Positions 50,889-59,447 of a stretch of DNA of 64,000 bases are shown in pieces (the stretch's first letter is position 1; every line of letters begins with the position of its first letter). This DNA is from CAZMMV01 sp964637035 (GTDB taxonomy: Bacteria > Bacillota > Clostridia > Tissierellales > Tissierellaceae): the NCBI GenBank assembly GCA_964637035.1, contig CAZWTU010000001.1:1-64000 (forward strand). The letters run 5' to 3'. The translations under genes were made by a program, and so were the position numbers. Under the pieces are notes generated by a model. It searched no databases. It worked only from the letters and a program-made list of their open reading frames with translations, and was not told the origin of the DNA.

Positions 50889-52415
50889 ATGTATTCTAAA
50901 ATTAATACTTGTGTTTTGCAAGGATTAGATGGCTGCGTTGTTGATGTTGAAACAGATTTATCTAGAGGAATACCAGTTTTTAATATAGTAGGTCTACCTG
51001 ATGCATCTATAAAAGAGTCTAAAGAACGGGTAAGGGCTGCAATTAAAAACAGTGGATACGATTTTCCTCTCAGTAGGATCACTATCAATTTAGCACCGGC
51101 TAATCTTAAAAAGGAAGGTTCCCAGATTGATTTAGCAATTGCCATAGGTGTTTTAAGTTCTTCGGGAGTGATTTCTGCAAATAATATTGATGATACTGTG
51201 TTTTTAGGTGAACTTTCCTTAGATGGAAAGGTAAACAAAATACAAGGTTCTTTACCCATGGTGATTTCCATGAGGGAGCTTGGTATAAGAAGATGTATTA
51301 TACCCTTTGACAATATAGAAGAATGTTCTGTTATTGAAGATATGGATATTATCCCCATAGATTCGCTTAATCAAGTTGTAGATTATTTAAACAATAAATT
51401 ACATATAGATCCATATAAAAACCAGGTCTATACCAATCGAGATTCTATTGATTGTATATTAGATTATAAAGATGTAAAAGGTCAGGCTAGTTTAAAAAGG
51501 GCCTTGGAGGTTGCAGCAGCAGGTTTTCATAACCTGCTTATTATAGGGCCACCGGGTTCTGGAAAAACCATGGCTGCTAGGAGGATTCCTTCTATATTGC
51601 CAAGACTTACTTTTGAGGAGTCAATCGAGGTAACTAAAATATACAGTATTTCAGGTTTGTTATCTTCTAATTCCTTAATCAAAGAAAGGCCCTTTCGCGC
51701 CCCTCATCATACATCATCTGCAGTATCTTTAATTGGAGGGGGTAGGATACCAAAACCTGGGGAAGTATCCTTATCCCATAATGGAGTTTTGTTTTTAGAT
51801 GAGTTACCTGAATTTCAAAAATCTGTATTAGAGGTATTAAGACAACCTTTAGAAGATGGCTTTGTAACTATCTCTAGGGCAAGGGCTAGTTATTCATTTC
51901 CATCTAAATTTATGTTTATATCTAGTATGAACCCCTGTCCTTGTGGATATTTAGGTGATCCCTTCCATGAATGCACTTGTTCTCAAGGAAGTATAAATAG
52001 ATATTTGGGGAAGATAAGTAATCCATTATTAGATAGAATTGATATTCATATTGAAGTTTCCCCTGTTAAATATGATGATTTAAAAGGAGAAAAAGAAGAG
52101 GAATCTTCAGCCACAATTAGAGAAAGAGTTAACAAAGCTAGAGATATTCAATTAGACCGGTATAAAGACTTAAATATATTTAGTAATTCTGAAATCTTAG
52201 ATAGGGACGTAAAAAAACATTGCAAATTAAATATGGAATCTGAGAAAATAATGAATCAAGCTTTTAAAAAATATAAATTTACTGGAAGAACTTATAATAA
52301 ATTGTTGAAGGTTTCAAGAACTATAGCTGATCTGGAAGGTAAAAACAGTATTGAAGAAAAGCATGTTTTAGAAGCAATTAGATATAGAACATTAGATAAT
52401 AAGTATTGGGGGTAA
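50889..52415 (+). CDS. comM: YifB/ComM-family AAA+ helicase
   Basis: ComM is a hexameric helicase that extends branch migration during natural transformation. The N-terminal Lon-like domain covers about residues 1-170 (VDVETDLSRGIPVFNIVGLP). The Mg-chelatase-like AAA+ domain has IIGPPGSGKTMAARRIP, LFLDELPEF and SSMNPCPCGY. It has 508 aa from ATG 50889 (AAGGGGTG as SD). It is adjacent to dprA, another transformation gene. Confidence 0.94.
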   Translation: MYSKINTCVLQGLDGCVVDVETDLSRGIPVFNIVGLPDASIKESKERVRAAIKNSGYDFPLSRITINLAPANLKKEGSQIDLAIAIGVLSSSGVISANNIDDTVFLGELSLDGKVNKIQGSLPMVISMRELGIRRCIIPFDNIEECSVIEDMDIIPIDSLNQVVDYLNNKLHIDPYKNQVYTNRDSIDCILDYKDVKGQASLKRALEVAAAGFHNLLIIGPPGSGKTMAARRIPSILPRLTFEESIEVTKIYSISGLLSSNSLIKERPFRAPHHTSSAVSLIGGGRIPKPGEVSLSHNGVLFLDELPEFQKSVLEVLRQPLEDGFVTISRARASYSFPSKFMFISSMNPCPCGYLGDPFHECTCSQGSINRYLGKISNPLLDRIDIHIEVSPVKYDDLKGEKEEESSATIRERVNKARDIQLDRYKDLNIFSNSEILDRDVKKHCKLNMESEKIMNQAFKKYKFTGRTYNKLLKVSRTIADLEGKNSIEEKHVLEAIRYRTLDNKYWG

Positions 52416-52420
52416 GTTTC

Positions 52421-53518
52421 TTGAATATTTCTCAAAGGGAAGTTCTAATTTGGCTCAATAGTCTAGGAATTGGAAATTCTAATATGGATAAAGTTTTAGG
52501 ATGTTTTCATGATTTGCTAGATTTATGGAATGCAGGAAGCAATCAGATTAATTCAATAAATTCTGTAGATAGTAAGGTAAAAAATAAACTGATAAAAAAT
52601 AAAAATGAAAGATATTTAGAGAACTTATTTTTTCATATAGAAAAGGAAAGGATTAAAATTATAACTATTTATGATGAAAATTACCCTAAAAGGTTAAGAT
52701 ATATAGACTATAATCCAAAGGTTCTTTACACAAAGGGAGATATAGTTGAGGAAGATAATTTTGCAATAGCATTAGTTGGTTCAAGAAAAGCAACTTCTTA
52801 TGGAAAATGGGCGTGTGAAAAATTTACAAAAGAATTAGTGGATTTAGGTATTACTATAATTAGTGGCTTGGCTGCTGGAATAGATACGGTGGCCCATAGA
52901 ACTGCCTTAGAAAATGGCGGGAGGACCATTGGGGTTTTAGGAAATGGAATAGATGTAGTATATCCTAAAAGAAACTTATCCTTATACAATGAGATGGAAA
53001 AATTTGGGGCAGTAATTTCAGAATTCCCTATGAAAACACCACCTTTTCCATATAATTTCCCACAAAGAAATAGGATAATAAGTGGGTTATCAATGGGAGT
53101 ATTAGTTATAGAGGCTCAAGAAAAATCTGGTTCCTTGATTACAGCAACCCATGCTGCTGAACAAGGAAAAGATGTATTTGCACTACCAGGTAATATAAAT
53201 AGTATATTTAGTGGTGGTACAAATAAATTAATAAAAGATGGTGCAAGACCATTATTAGAATTAGACGATATTATTGAAGAGATTTATGAATTAAAACAAT
53301 TAAAAAATAAACACACAGTTAATAAATCTATAGATTACTCGGATTATAGTGAAATAGAGATTAAAGTGATTAAACTGTTAGAAGAAGGACCTATGCACTG
53401 TGATTCTATTTCCTATAGAACAGATTTAGATATTGCTGATGTAAATAGTATATTAACTATTTTAGAATTAAAAGGTGCTGTAAAGGAATTGTCTGGTAGA
53501 ATGTTTGGTCTCTACTAG
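52421..53518 (+). CDS. dprA: DNA processing protein DprA
   Basis: Loads RecA onto incoming single-stranded DNA. The Rossmann core contains ALVGSRKATSYG, ISGLAAGIDTVAHRTAL, GVLGNGIDVVYPKRN and QRNRIISGLSMGVLVIEA. The N-terminal part is SAM/HhH-like, and the C-terminal 65 residues form a winged-helix (EGPMHCDSISYRT). TTG 52421 (365 aa) has GGGGGT upstream; TTG 52406 abuts it. The preceding yifB stop is 5 nt upstream, so the two are co-transcribed. Confidence 0.96.
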   Translation: MNISQREVLIWLNSLGIGNSNMDKVLGCFHDLLDLWNAGSNQINSINSVDSKVKNKLIKNKNERYLENLFFHIEKERIKIITIYDENYPKRLRYIDYNPKVLYTKGDIVEEDNFAIALVGSRKATSYGKWACEKFTKELVDLGITIISGLAAGIDTVAHRTALENGGRTIGVLGNGIDVVYPKRNLSLYNEMEKFGAVISEFPMKTPPFPYNFPQRNRIISGLSMGVLVIEAQEKSGSLITATHAAEQGKDVFALPGNINSIFSGGTNKLIKDGARPLLELDDIIEEIYELKQLKNKHTVNKSIDYSDYSEIEIKVIKLLEEGPMHCDSISYRTDLDIADVNSILTILELKGAVKELSGRMFGLY

Positions 53519-53542
53519 ATTTATTAAATGGAGGTGTATGTT

Positions 53543-55624
53543 TTGCAAAAAAATTTGGTTATAGTTGAGTCGCCTGCTAAAGCTAAGACTATTGGAAAAA
53601 TACTAGGTAGAAATTATAAAGTTATGGCTTCTGTAGGGCATGTCAGAGACTTACCAAAGTCTAGCTTAGGAATTGATATAGAAGATAAATTTACCCCTAA
53701 ATATATAACAATTAGAGGTAAAGGACCTATAATTAAAGACTTAAGAACCAATGCTAATAAAGCTAAGAAAGTCTTCTTAGCTACTGACCCTGACAGAGAA
53801 GGGGAGGCTATTTCATGGCACTTAGCTCATGCATTAAAAATCGATGAAAAAGATAAAGTAAGGGTAGAATTCAATGAAATAACTAAAGAAGCAGTGAAGA
53901 AAGCTATAAAAAACCCTAGGGAAATTGATTTAAACCTTGTAGATGCTCAACAGGCAAGAAGGATTTTAGACAGGCTAGTAGGATATAAAATCAGCCCATT
54001 ATTGTGGAGAAAAATTAGAAAAGGTTTAAGTGCTGGAAGGGTTCAAAGTGTTGCCTTAAAACTTATTTGTGACAGAGACAATGAGATTAATGTTTTTAAA
54101 CCTGAGGAATACTGGAGTATAAAAACTAATCTAAAAAAAGATAGGGAAGAATTCGAAGCTACTTTTTATGGGGAAAGAATAAAAAATAAAGATGAAAAGA
54201 TAGAATTAAAATGTAAAGAAGATGTAGATAATATACTAGATAAAATTGACAATAAGGGTTTTAAAGTTGATAGCGTGAAAAAAGGTAAAAAAAGAAGGAA
54301 TCCTTATGCGCCATTTATAACTAGTACATTGCAACAGGATGCATCAAAAAAATTAAGATTTACCACAAGGAAGACTATGATGGTAGCTCAGCAGCTTTAT
54401 GAAGGGATAGATATTAAGGGGGAAGGGACTGTAGGCTTGATCACCTATATGAGAACTGATTCCACTAGGATATCCAAGGAAGCTATAGAAGTAGCTGCTA
54501 ATCTAATTATAGATAAATTTGGAAAGGAATATTCTAATGGTGGAAAATCTTATTCAAAAAGCAAGAAAAAAGATTCTCAAGATGCTCATGAAGCCATAAG
54601 ACCTACTAATGCCTTAAGAGAACCTGATAAAATAAAAAATTCTTTAACAAAAGACCAATATAGTATTTACAAATTGATTTGGGAAAGATTTATAGGTTCT
54701 CAAATGACTCCAGCTGTTTATAATACCTTATCAGTTACTATTAATAATAATAATGTATTGTTTAGGGCAAATGGATCAATTTTAGATTTTAAAGGTTTTT
54801 TAACCATATATATTACTGATGAAGAAGAAAAAGATAAGAGAATTCCAGAATTGAATGCAGGTGACAAATTGTTGTTTAAAGACATAAGTCCTAATCAACA
54901 TTTTACTCAGCCACCTCCACGCTACACTGAGGCTTCCTTAATCAAAGCTTTAGAGGAGATGGGTGTAGGGCGACCAAGTACTTTTTCTCCTACAATAGGT
55001 ACTATACTAGCTAGGAATTATGTAATACTAGATAATAGATCCTTTGATCCTACAGATTTAGGATTATTAGTAAATGATTTATTGGCTGAGTATTTCAAAG
55101 AGATTATAAATGAAGAATTTACAGCCGATTTAGAAGAAAGACTTGATGAAGTAGCTGAAGGAAAATTAACTTGGGTAGAGGTGGTAGAAGAATTTTATAA
55201 AGATTTTGAAATTTACCTAACAAAAGCTGAAAAGGAAATAGAAAAAATTGAAATTAAAGATGAAGTCACAGATGTACCATGTGAAAAATGTGGAAAACTT
55301 ATGGTAATAAAACATGGAAGATATGGTAAATTTATGGCTTGCCCAGGATATCCGGATTGCAAAAATACAAAAGCCATAGTGGAAAAAATTGATGTTGATT
55401 GCCCTAAATGTGGAAAAAAAATAGTAAAAAGAAAATCTAAAAAAGGCAGAAATTTTTATGGATGCAGTGGTTATCCTGATTGTGATTTCGTATCTTGGAA
55501 TGAGCCGGTGGAAAAAAAATGTCCTGAATGTAATAGTATGATGATTATCAAAAGGAATAAAAGAGAAAAGAAGATTGAATGTACAAATAAAGAGTGTAAA
55601 TATATTGAAGTTGAAAGAGTATAA
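53543..55624 (+). CDS. topA: DNA topoisomerase I
   Basis: A type IA enzyme that relaxes negative supercoils. The TOPRIM domain starts NLVIVESPAKAKTIGKILG and has the DPDREGEAISWHLA acidic motif. The active-site tyrosine is in GLITYMRTDSTRIS. Three C-terminal zinc ribbons follow (CEKCGKLM, CPKCGKKI, CPECNSMM). TTG 53543 is chosen because GGAGGTG (53530-53536) is its SD, giving 693 aa. In Bacillus trmFO, xerC(codV) and clpQY lie between topA and codY; none is present here. Confidence 0.97.
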   Translation: MQKNLVIVESPAKAKTIGKILGRNYKVMASVGHVRDLPKSSLGIDIEDKFTPKYITIRGKGPIIKDLRTNANKAKKVFLATDPDREGEAISWHLAHALKIDEKDKVRVEFNEITKEAVKKAIKNPREIDLNLVDAQQARRILDRLVGYKISPLLWRKIRKGLSAGRVQSVALKLICDRDNEINVFKPEEYWSIKTNLKKDREEFEATFYGERIKNKDEKIELKCKEDVDNILDKIDNKGFKVDSVKKGKKRRNPYAPFITSTLQQDASKKLRFTTRKTMMVAQQLYEGIDIKGEGTVGLITYMRTDSTRISKEAIEVAANLIIDKFGKEYSNGGKSYSKSKKKDSQDAHEAIRPTNALREPDKIKNSLTKDQYSIYKLIWERFIGSQMTPAVYNTLSVTINNNNVLFRANGSILDFKGFLTIYITDEEEKDKRIPELNAGDKLLFKDISPNQHFTQPPPRYTEASLIKALEEMGVGRPSTFSPTIGTILARNYVILDNRSFDPTDLGLLVNDLLAEYFKEIINEEFTADLEERLDEVAEGKLTWVEVVEEFYKDFEIYLTKAEKEIEKIEIKDEVTDVPCEKCGKLMVIKHGRYGKFMACPGYPDCKNTKAIVEKIDVDCPKCGKKIVKRKSKKGRNFYGCSGYPDCDFVSWNEPVEKKCPECNSMMIIKRNKREKKIECTNKECKYIEVERV

Positions 55625-55632
55625 ACAATTGA

Positions 55633-55647
55633 AATATTCTGAAAAGA
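55633..55647 (+). promoter_or_regulatory. Candidate CodY box upstream of codY
   Basis: AATATTCTGAAAAGA matches the 15-bp CodY consensus AATTTTCWGAAAATT at 12 positions. It lies 12 nt upstream of the putative codY -35 and sits inside a larger dyad, ACAATTG (55625-55631) and CAATTGT (55656-55662). Autoregulation of codY is known in several Firmicutes. Confidence 0.55.
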
Positions 55648-55658
55648 ATGCTGTACAA

Positions 55659-55687
55659 TTGTAATACTTTGTAGTAAAATGTATATT
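55659..55687 (+). promoter_or_regulatory. Promoter of codY
   Basis: TTGTAA (55659-55664) and TATATT (55682-55687) are spaced by 17 nt, 42 nt before the codY ATG. The -35 overlaps the right arm of the ACAATTG dyad. Confidence 0.55.
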
Positions 55688-55728
55688 AAAGTAACAAATT
55701 TAGAAAGATAAATACAAGGAGGTAAACG

Positions 55729-56508
55729 ATGAAAAATCTATTAGAAAAAACTAGAAGATTAAATAAATCATTACAAAGTTTTGGTCCTGATCCTGTTTCA
55801 TTTTCAAAATTAAGTGAGAAACTTAGCAGTATTTTAAATGCCAATGTTTATATTGCAAATAAAAGAGGGAAAATATTAGGCTATGAGCTTTCTAAAGGAT
55901 TTGAATGTGATACTATTGAATCAGAAATAGTTAATGAAAGAAAATTTCCTAATGACTACAACGAAGAACTCTTAGGGTATAGAGAAACTAAAGAAAATAT
56001 TAAACAAGAGGCAGGATGTGTTTTTGATGGTATTACTGAATGTAATCACTCTGATAAAATTTCAACTATAATACCTATAAATTGTGCAGGGGATAGATTA
56101 GGCACTTTAGTTTTAGCTAGATTTGGTGAAGAATTTGTAGATGAAGATTTGATACTAGGTGAATATAGCGCTACTATTGTAGGAATGGAAATTCTTAGGT
56201 CTAAAGGTGAAAAAATTGAGGAAGAAGCCAGGAAGAAATCAGTTGTCCAAATGGCAATAGGAACCCTATCTTACTCTGAATTAGAAGCAATGGAACATAT
56301 TTTTAATGAATTAGAGGGAAGTGAAGGCCTATTAGTTGCAAGTAAAATTGCAGATAGAGTTGGTATAACACGGTCTGTAATTGTAAATGCATTAAGAAAA
56401 CTTGAATCCGCGGGAGTTATTGAATCACGTTCCTTAGGTATGAAGGGAACACATATTAAGATATTAAATGAAAAATTAAAGGGCGAACTTTTAAAAACAC
56501 AAGAATAG
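55729..56508 (+). CDS. codY: Global transcriptional regulator CodY
   Basis: CodY senses GTP and branched-chain amino acids and represses starvation genes. The N-terminal GAF domain begins LLEKTRRLNKSLQSFG and contains NAN VYIANKRGKILGYEL (read as one stretch). The C-terminal winged HTH shows VASKIADRVGITRSVIVNAL and is the most conserved part. It has 259 aa. AAGGAGGT precedes the ATG. It lies between topA and the flagellar operon and ends in its own strong terminator. Confidence 0.97.
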   Translation: MKNLLEKTRRLNKSLQSFGPDPVSFSKLSEKLSSILNANVYIANKRGKILGYELSKGFECDTIESEIVNERKFPNDYNEELLGYRETKENIKQEAGCVFDGITECNHSDKISTIIPINCAGDRLGTLVLARFGEEFVDEDLILGEYSATIVGMEILRSKGEKIEEEARKKSVVQMAIGTLSYSELEAMEHIFNELEGSEGLLVASKIADRVGITRSVIVNALRKLESAGVIESRSLGMKGTHIKILNEKLKGELLKTQE

Positions 56509-56532
56509 TATTTATACTATTCTTGTGTTTTT
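56493..56532 (+). terminator. Strong terminator after codY
   Basis: An 18-bp perfect stem (core ACACAAGAATAGTA / TACTATTCTTGTGT) with loop TTTA ends in a T-run. Its left arm is the last coding part of codY, including the TAG stop. It insulates codY from the flagellar operon. Confidence 0.93.
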
Positions 56533-56570
56533 ATATACTTTATATAGTACCAAGGATACATTTAATTACA

Positions 56571-56592
56571 AATTTCCATAATAATTGAAATT
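56571..56592. repeat. Inverted repeat upstream of flgB
   Basis: AATTTCCA (56571-56578) and TTGAAATT (56585-56592) are inverted copies with one mismatch. They lie 55 nt upstream of the flgB promoter. The arms resemble CodY half-sites (AATTTTC / GAAAATT) but their spacing is too wide for a standard box. The rest of the 233-nt codY-flgB spacer is A+T-rich with no open gene. Confidence 0.4.
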
Positions 56593-56646
56593 ACTCTTGA
56601 TATATGAGCCTCAAAGATATAATATACATCATAAGGACTTTTTTTT

Positions 56647-56674
56647 TTGACTATAAATGAAAATTATGTATATT
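56647..56674 (+). promoter_or_regulatory. Promoter of the flagellar operon
   Basis: TTGACT (56647-56652) and TATATT (56669-56674) are spaced by 16 nt, after a run of ten T. It fits sigma A, not sigma D. It would leave a leader of about 60 nt before flgB. Confidence 0.55.
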
Positions 56675-56741
56675 TATGTAAAAGTATAGTAGTTATTAGT
56701 ATATTGTGTTTATTTTGTAACATATTGATAGGGGTGAGAGA

Positions 56742-57143
56742 ATGTTAAAGAGTCTATACACTAATATAGATTTTTATAAAAAGGCATTAGAAGGAAGCTG
56801 GGAAAAAAATAAAACTATTAGCAATAATATTGCAAATGTAAATACTCCTAACTACAAAAGAAAAACTGTTAGTTTTGAAAATCAATTAAAAAAAACTATA
56901 GAAACTAATAAATTAGATTTGCAAACAACTAACAAAAACCATATATCAATCGGTAAATCTGAATTTACACCAATAGTCTCTAAGGATAAATCTACTTCAT
57001 ATAGGATAGATGGAAATAATGTAAATATTGACAAGGAAACAGGAGAATTAGCTAAGAATACTATAATGTATAATGCTTTAGTACAACAGATATCAAATGA
57101 CTTTAAAAGAATTAAAAATGTCATTCAAGAAGGGAGTAAATAA
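56742..57143 (+). CDS. flgB: Flagellar proximal rod protein FlgB
   Basis: Part of the rod that crosses the cell wall. The N-terminal rod motif WEKNKTISNNIANVNTPNYKRK is present (recognised by ISNNIANVNTPNYK). The C-terminal helix (MYNALVQQISNDFKRI) is typical. It has 133 aa, has no signal peptide and is exported by the flagellar type III system. It begins the flgB-flgC-fliE order. Confidence 0.96.
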   Translation: MLKSLYTNIDFYKKALEGSWEKNKTISNNIANVNTPNYKRKTVSFENQLKKTIETNKLDLQTTNKNHISIGKSEFTPIVSKDKSTSYRIDGNNVNIDKETGELAKNTIMYNALVQQISNDFKRIKNVIQEGSK

Positions 57144-57145
57144 TA

Positions 57146-57592
57146 ATGAGTATGTTTAATTCTATTAATATATCAACCTCTGCATTAAATGCAGAAAAAA
57201 CTAGAATAGATATTATTTCTAAAAATATGGCTAATGTAAATACTACCAGGGGTACTGGTGGAATGCCATATAGAAGACAAATGGTAGTTTTTCAAGAAAA
57301 TAATCAAAATTCGTTTGAAAAATCCCTGTCTAAATACAAAAATAATATTGATAGTAATAGTAATGGTGTAAAGATAAGCAAAATCGTTGAAGATGATTCT
57401 CCATTTAAACTGGTATATGAACCAGGACATCCAGATGCAGATGAAAATGGTTACCTTAAGATGCCTAATGTGGACATTATAAAAGAAATGGTTGATCTAA
57501 TAAGTGCACAAAGATCTTATGATGCCAATATTACAGCTATCAACTCATCTAAATCAATGCTCATGAAGGCATTAGAAATTGGAAGGGGTTAA
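57146..57592 (+). CDS. flgC: Flagellar proximal rod protein FlgC
   Basis: A rod protein partnering FlgB. The N-terminal motif NISTSALNAEKTRIDIISKNMANVNTT is recognised by SALNAEKTR and NMANVNTT. The C-terminus is YLKMPNVDIIKEMVDLISAQRSYDAN, typical of rod/hook proteins (seen from MPNVDI to QRSYDAN). It has 148 aa and is spaced 2 nt from flgB. Confidence 0.97.
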   Translation: MSMFNSINISTSALNAEKTRIDIISKNMANVNTTRGTGGMPYRRQMVVFQENNQNSFEKSLSKYKNNIDSNSNGVKISKIVEDDSPFKLVYEPGHPDADENGYLKMPNVDIIKEMVDLISAQRSYDANITAINSSKSMLMKALEIGRG

Positions 57593-57595
57593 TTT

Positions 57596-57889
57596 ATGAA
57601 AATTAATAATATACAAGATTTTTTAAACTTTAATGACTATGATAACAATAAAATTACTGAAAACTCAGAAAAGGCTTTCAGTTCATTTTTACTAGAAGCC
57701 ATAGATAATGTAAATAAAACCCAAAAGGATAGTGAGTCTTACAAAAAATTACTGGCTATTGGCGAATTGGACAACCTTCATGATCTCACTATTGCTTCTG
57801 AAAAAGCAGATGTAGCATTACAAATTACACTAGCTATAAGAGGCAAAGTTATAGACGCCTATAAAGAAATATTAAGAATCCAAATATAG
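57596..57889 (+). CDS. fliE: Flagellar hook-basal body protein FliE
   Basis: FliE links the MS ring (FliF) to the rod. The 97-aa protein has the C-terminal signature DLHDLTIASEKADVALQITLAIRGKVIDAYKEI, recognised here by LHDLTIASEKADVALQ and VIDAYKEILR. It is 3 nt after flgC and 25 nt before fliF. Confidence 0.96.
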   Translation: MKINNIQDFLNFNDYDNNKITENSEKAFSSFLLEAIDNVNKTQKDSESYKKLLAIGELDNLHDLTIASEKADVALQITLAIRGKVIDAYKEILRIQI

Positions 57890-57914
57890 TAATTTATAGA
57901 ATAGAGGTGTAGTA

Positions 57915-59435
57915 GTGCTAGAATCTTTAAAAAAATTACAGGAACAATTAATTGAATATTGGACTTCTTTAGATAAAAAGAAAAAAATAAAGATTTTATC
58001 TACTAGTTTAATAGTTTTAGTCAGTTTTACTCTACTGATTTTAATGTTAACCCGAACTAAGTATTCAGTTTTATATGGTGATTTAAGTTTAAATGATGTA
58101 GGTGAAATAACAACTAAACTAGATGAAATGGATGTAAGCTGGAAAACAAGTAATAACCAAAGAAGTATTCTTGTTCCAGAAAAAATGAAAAATAAAATCA
58201 AAATTGAATTAGCTACATATGGTCTTCCTAAAGATGGTTATGATTATCTAGATGCTTTCAATGATACAAGTTGGACAATGACTGAATATGATAAAAAGCA
58301 AAGAATGAAACTAGCTGACAGAAGTAAGTTAGCTTCTAAGATTAGTGAAATAGATGGAATTTTAAGCGCTGAGGTATTTATTAATGAAAAAGAAAGTACA
58401 AATTTCGTATTAGATAACGATGATACCAAAACAACAGCGTCTATATATATTGAAACAAGAGGTAGCCAGCCTATATCATTGGAAAAGGTCAATTCAATAA
58501 AGCACTTAGTTGCAGGTGCTGTTACCATGGACCCTGAAGACGTTACGGTAATAGATGATGATGGTAGACTTTTAGGCCAACAAAATGAAAACGAGATTTT
58601 TGCTACTGATGTGTTTCTTATAAAACAAAACCTTGAAACAAGAATAAGTCATAGTATTATAAGATTTTTAGAGAATATTGTAGGTTTTGGAAATGTAGAC
58701 GTAATGGCAAGTGTTAAAATAAATATGGACAGTCAAAAAACCACTATTGTTGAATTTGCTCCCCCAATAGAAGGTAATGAAGAAGGCCTTGTTCGTTCCT
58801 TAGAAGAAGTAGAGGAACACATGATAGGATTACAAGCCGGCGGAGTACCGGGAGTAGACCCAAATACAGAGCCTGATTATCAAATGGAAGACGATGGAAC
58901 AAATAGATATGATAAGGTTAGTAAAATAATAAATAACGAACTAAACCAAATCAATAAAGAAATAAGACAAGCTCCTGGTCAGGTGGAAAGTATTACTGTG
59001 GCAGTACTTATTAATAAAGATGCATTGGCAGACGGAGAAATGACGGATGAAAGGCAAAAAGAATTTGCAGATTTAATTTATGCTGCAACAGGGTTAGACA
59101 CTAAACAAGTCCAAGTAAGGGCTGAAAGTTTTAATATAATAGATAATGGTGATTTCATGTCAAAAGAAAGTTCCTTAAATTGGTTATATGTGGTCTTACC
59201 AATTATACTTGCATTAATTATATTAGCAATATTTATCATTTCTAGTAGAAAACAAAGCATAAAAGAATCTAAAGAGATTGAGGAATTATTAGCAGAGAAA
59301 TCTATGATTGAAAGTGAAGTTGAAGATTTAGAATTCCAGGCTGAAGAATCTAAAATGAAATTACAAATAGAAAATTTTATAGAAAAAAAACCAGAGTCAG
59401 TTGCGCAATTGCTTAGGAATTGGTTAAATGAATAG
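57915..59435 (+). CDS. fliF: Flagellar MS-ring protein FliF
   Basis: Forms the membrane MS ring, base of the basal body. The first membrane segment is at about residues 21-42 and the second at about 424-445. Ring-building domains lie between (YSVLYGDLSLNDVGEI; KIELATYGLPKDGYDYLDAF near residue 95, with GLPKDGYDY diagnostic). The C-terminal tail after the second TM binds FliG. It has 506 aa. The GTG start at 57915 follows GAGGTG. Confidence 0.97.
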   Translation: MLESLKKLQEQLIEYWTSLDKKKKIKILSTSLIVLVSFTLLILMLTRTKYSVLYGDLSLNDVGEITTKLDEMDVSWKTSNNQRSILVPEKMKNKIKIELATYGLPKDGYDYLDAFNDTSWTMTEYDKKQRMKLADRSKLASKISEIDGILSAEVFINEKESTNFVLDNDDTKTTASIYIETRGSQPISLEKVNSIKHLVAGAVTMDPEDVTVIDDDGRLLGQQNENEIFATDVFLIKQNLETRISHSIIRFLENIVGFGNVDVMASVKINMDSQKTTIVEFAPPIEGNEEGLVRSLEEVEEHMIGLQAGGVPGVDPNTEPDYQMEDDGTNRYDKVSKIINNELNQINKEIRQAPGQVESITVAVLINKDALADGEMTDERQKEFADLIYAATGLDTKQVQVRAESFNIIDNGDFMSKESSLNWLYVVLPIILALIILAIFIISSRKQSIKESKEIEELLAEKSMIESEVEDLEFQAEESKMKLQIENFIEKKPESVAQLLRNWLNE

Positions 59436-59447
59436 GAGAGAATTAGT

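Noticed and set aside
50825..51358. A 177-aa minus-strand frame at the start of yifB
   Set aside because: It is antisense to the conserved Lon-like domain of YifB and has no supporting promoter or SD.
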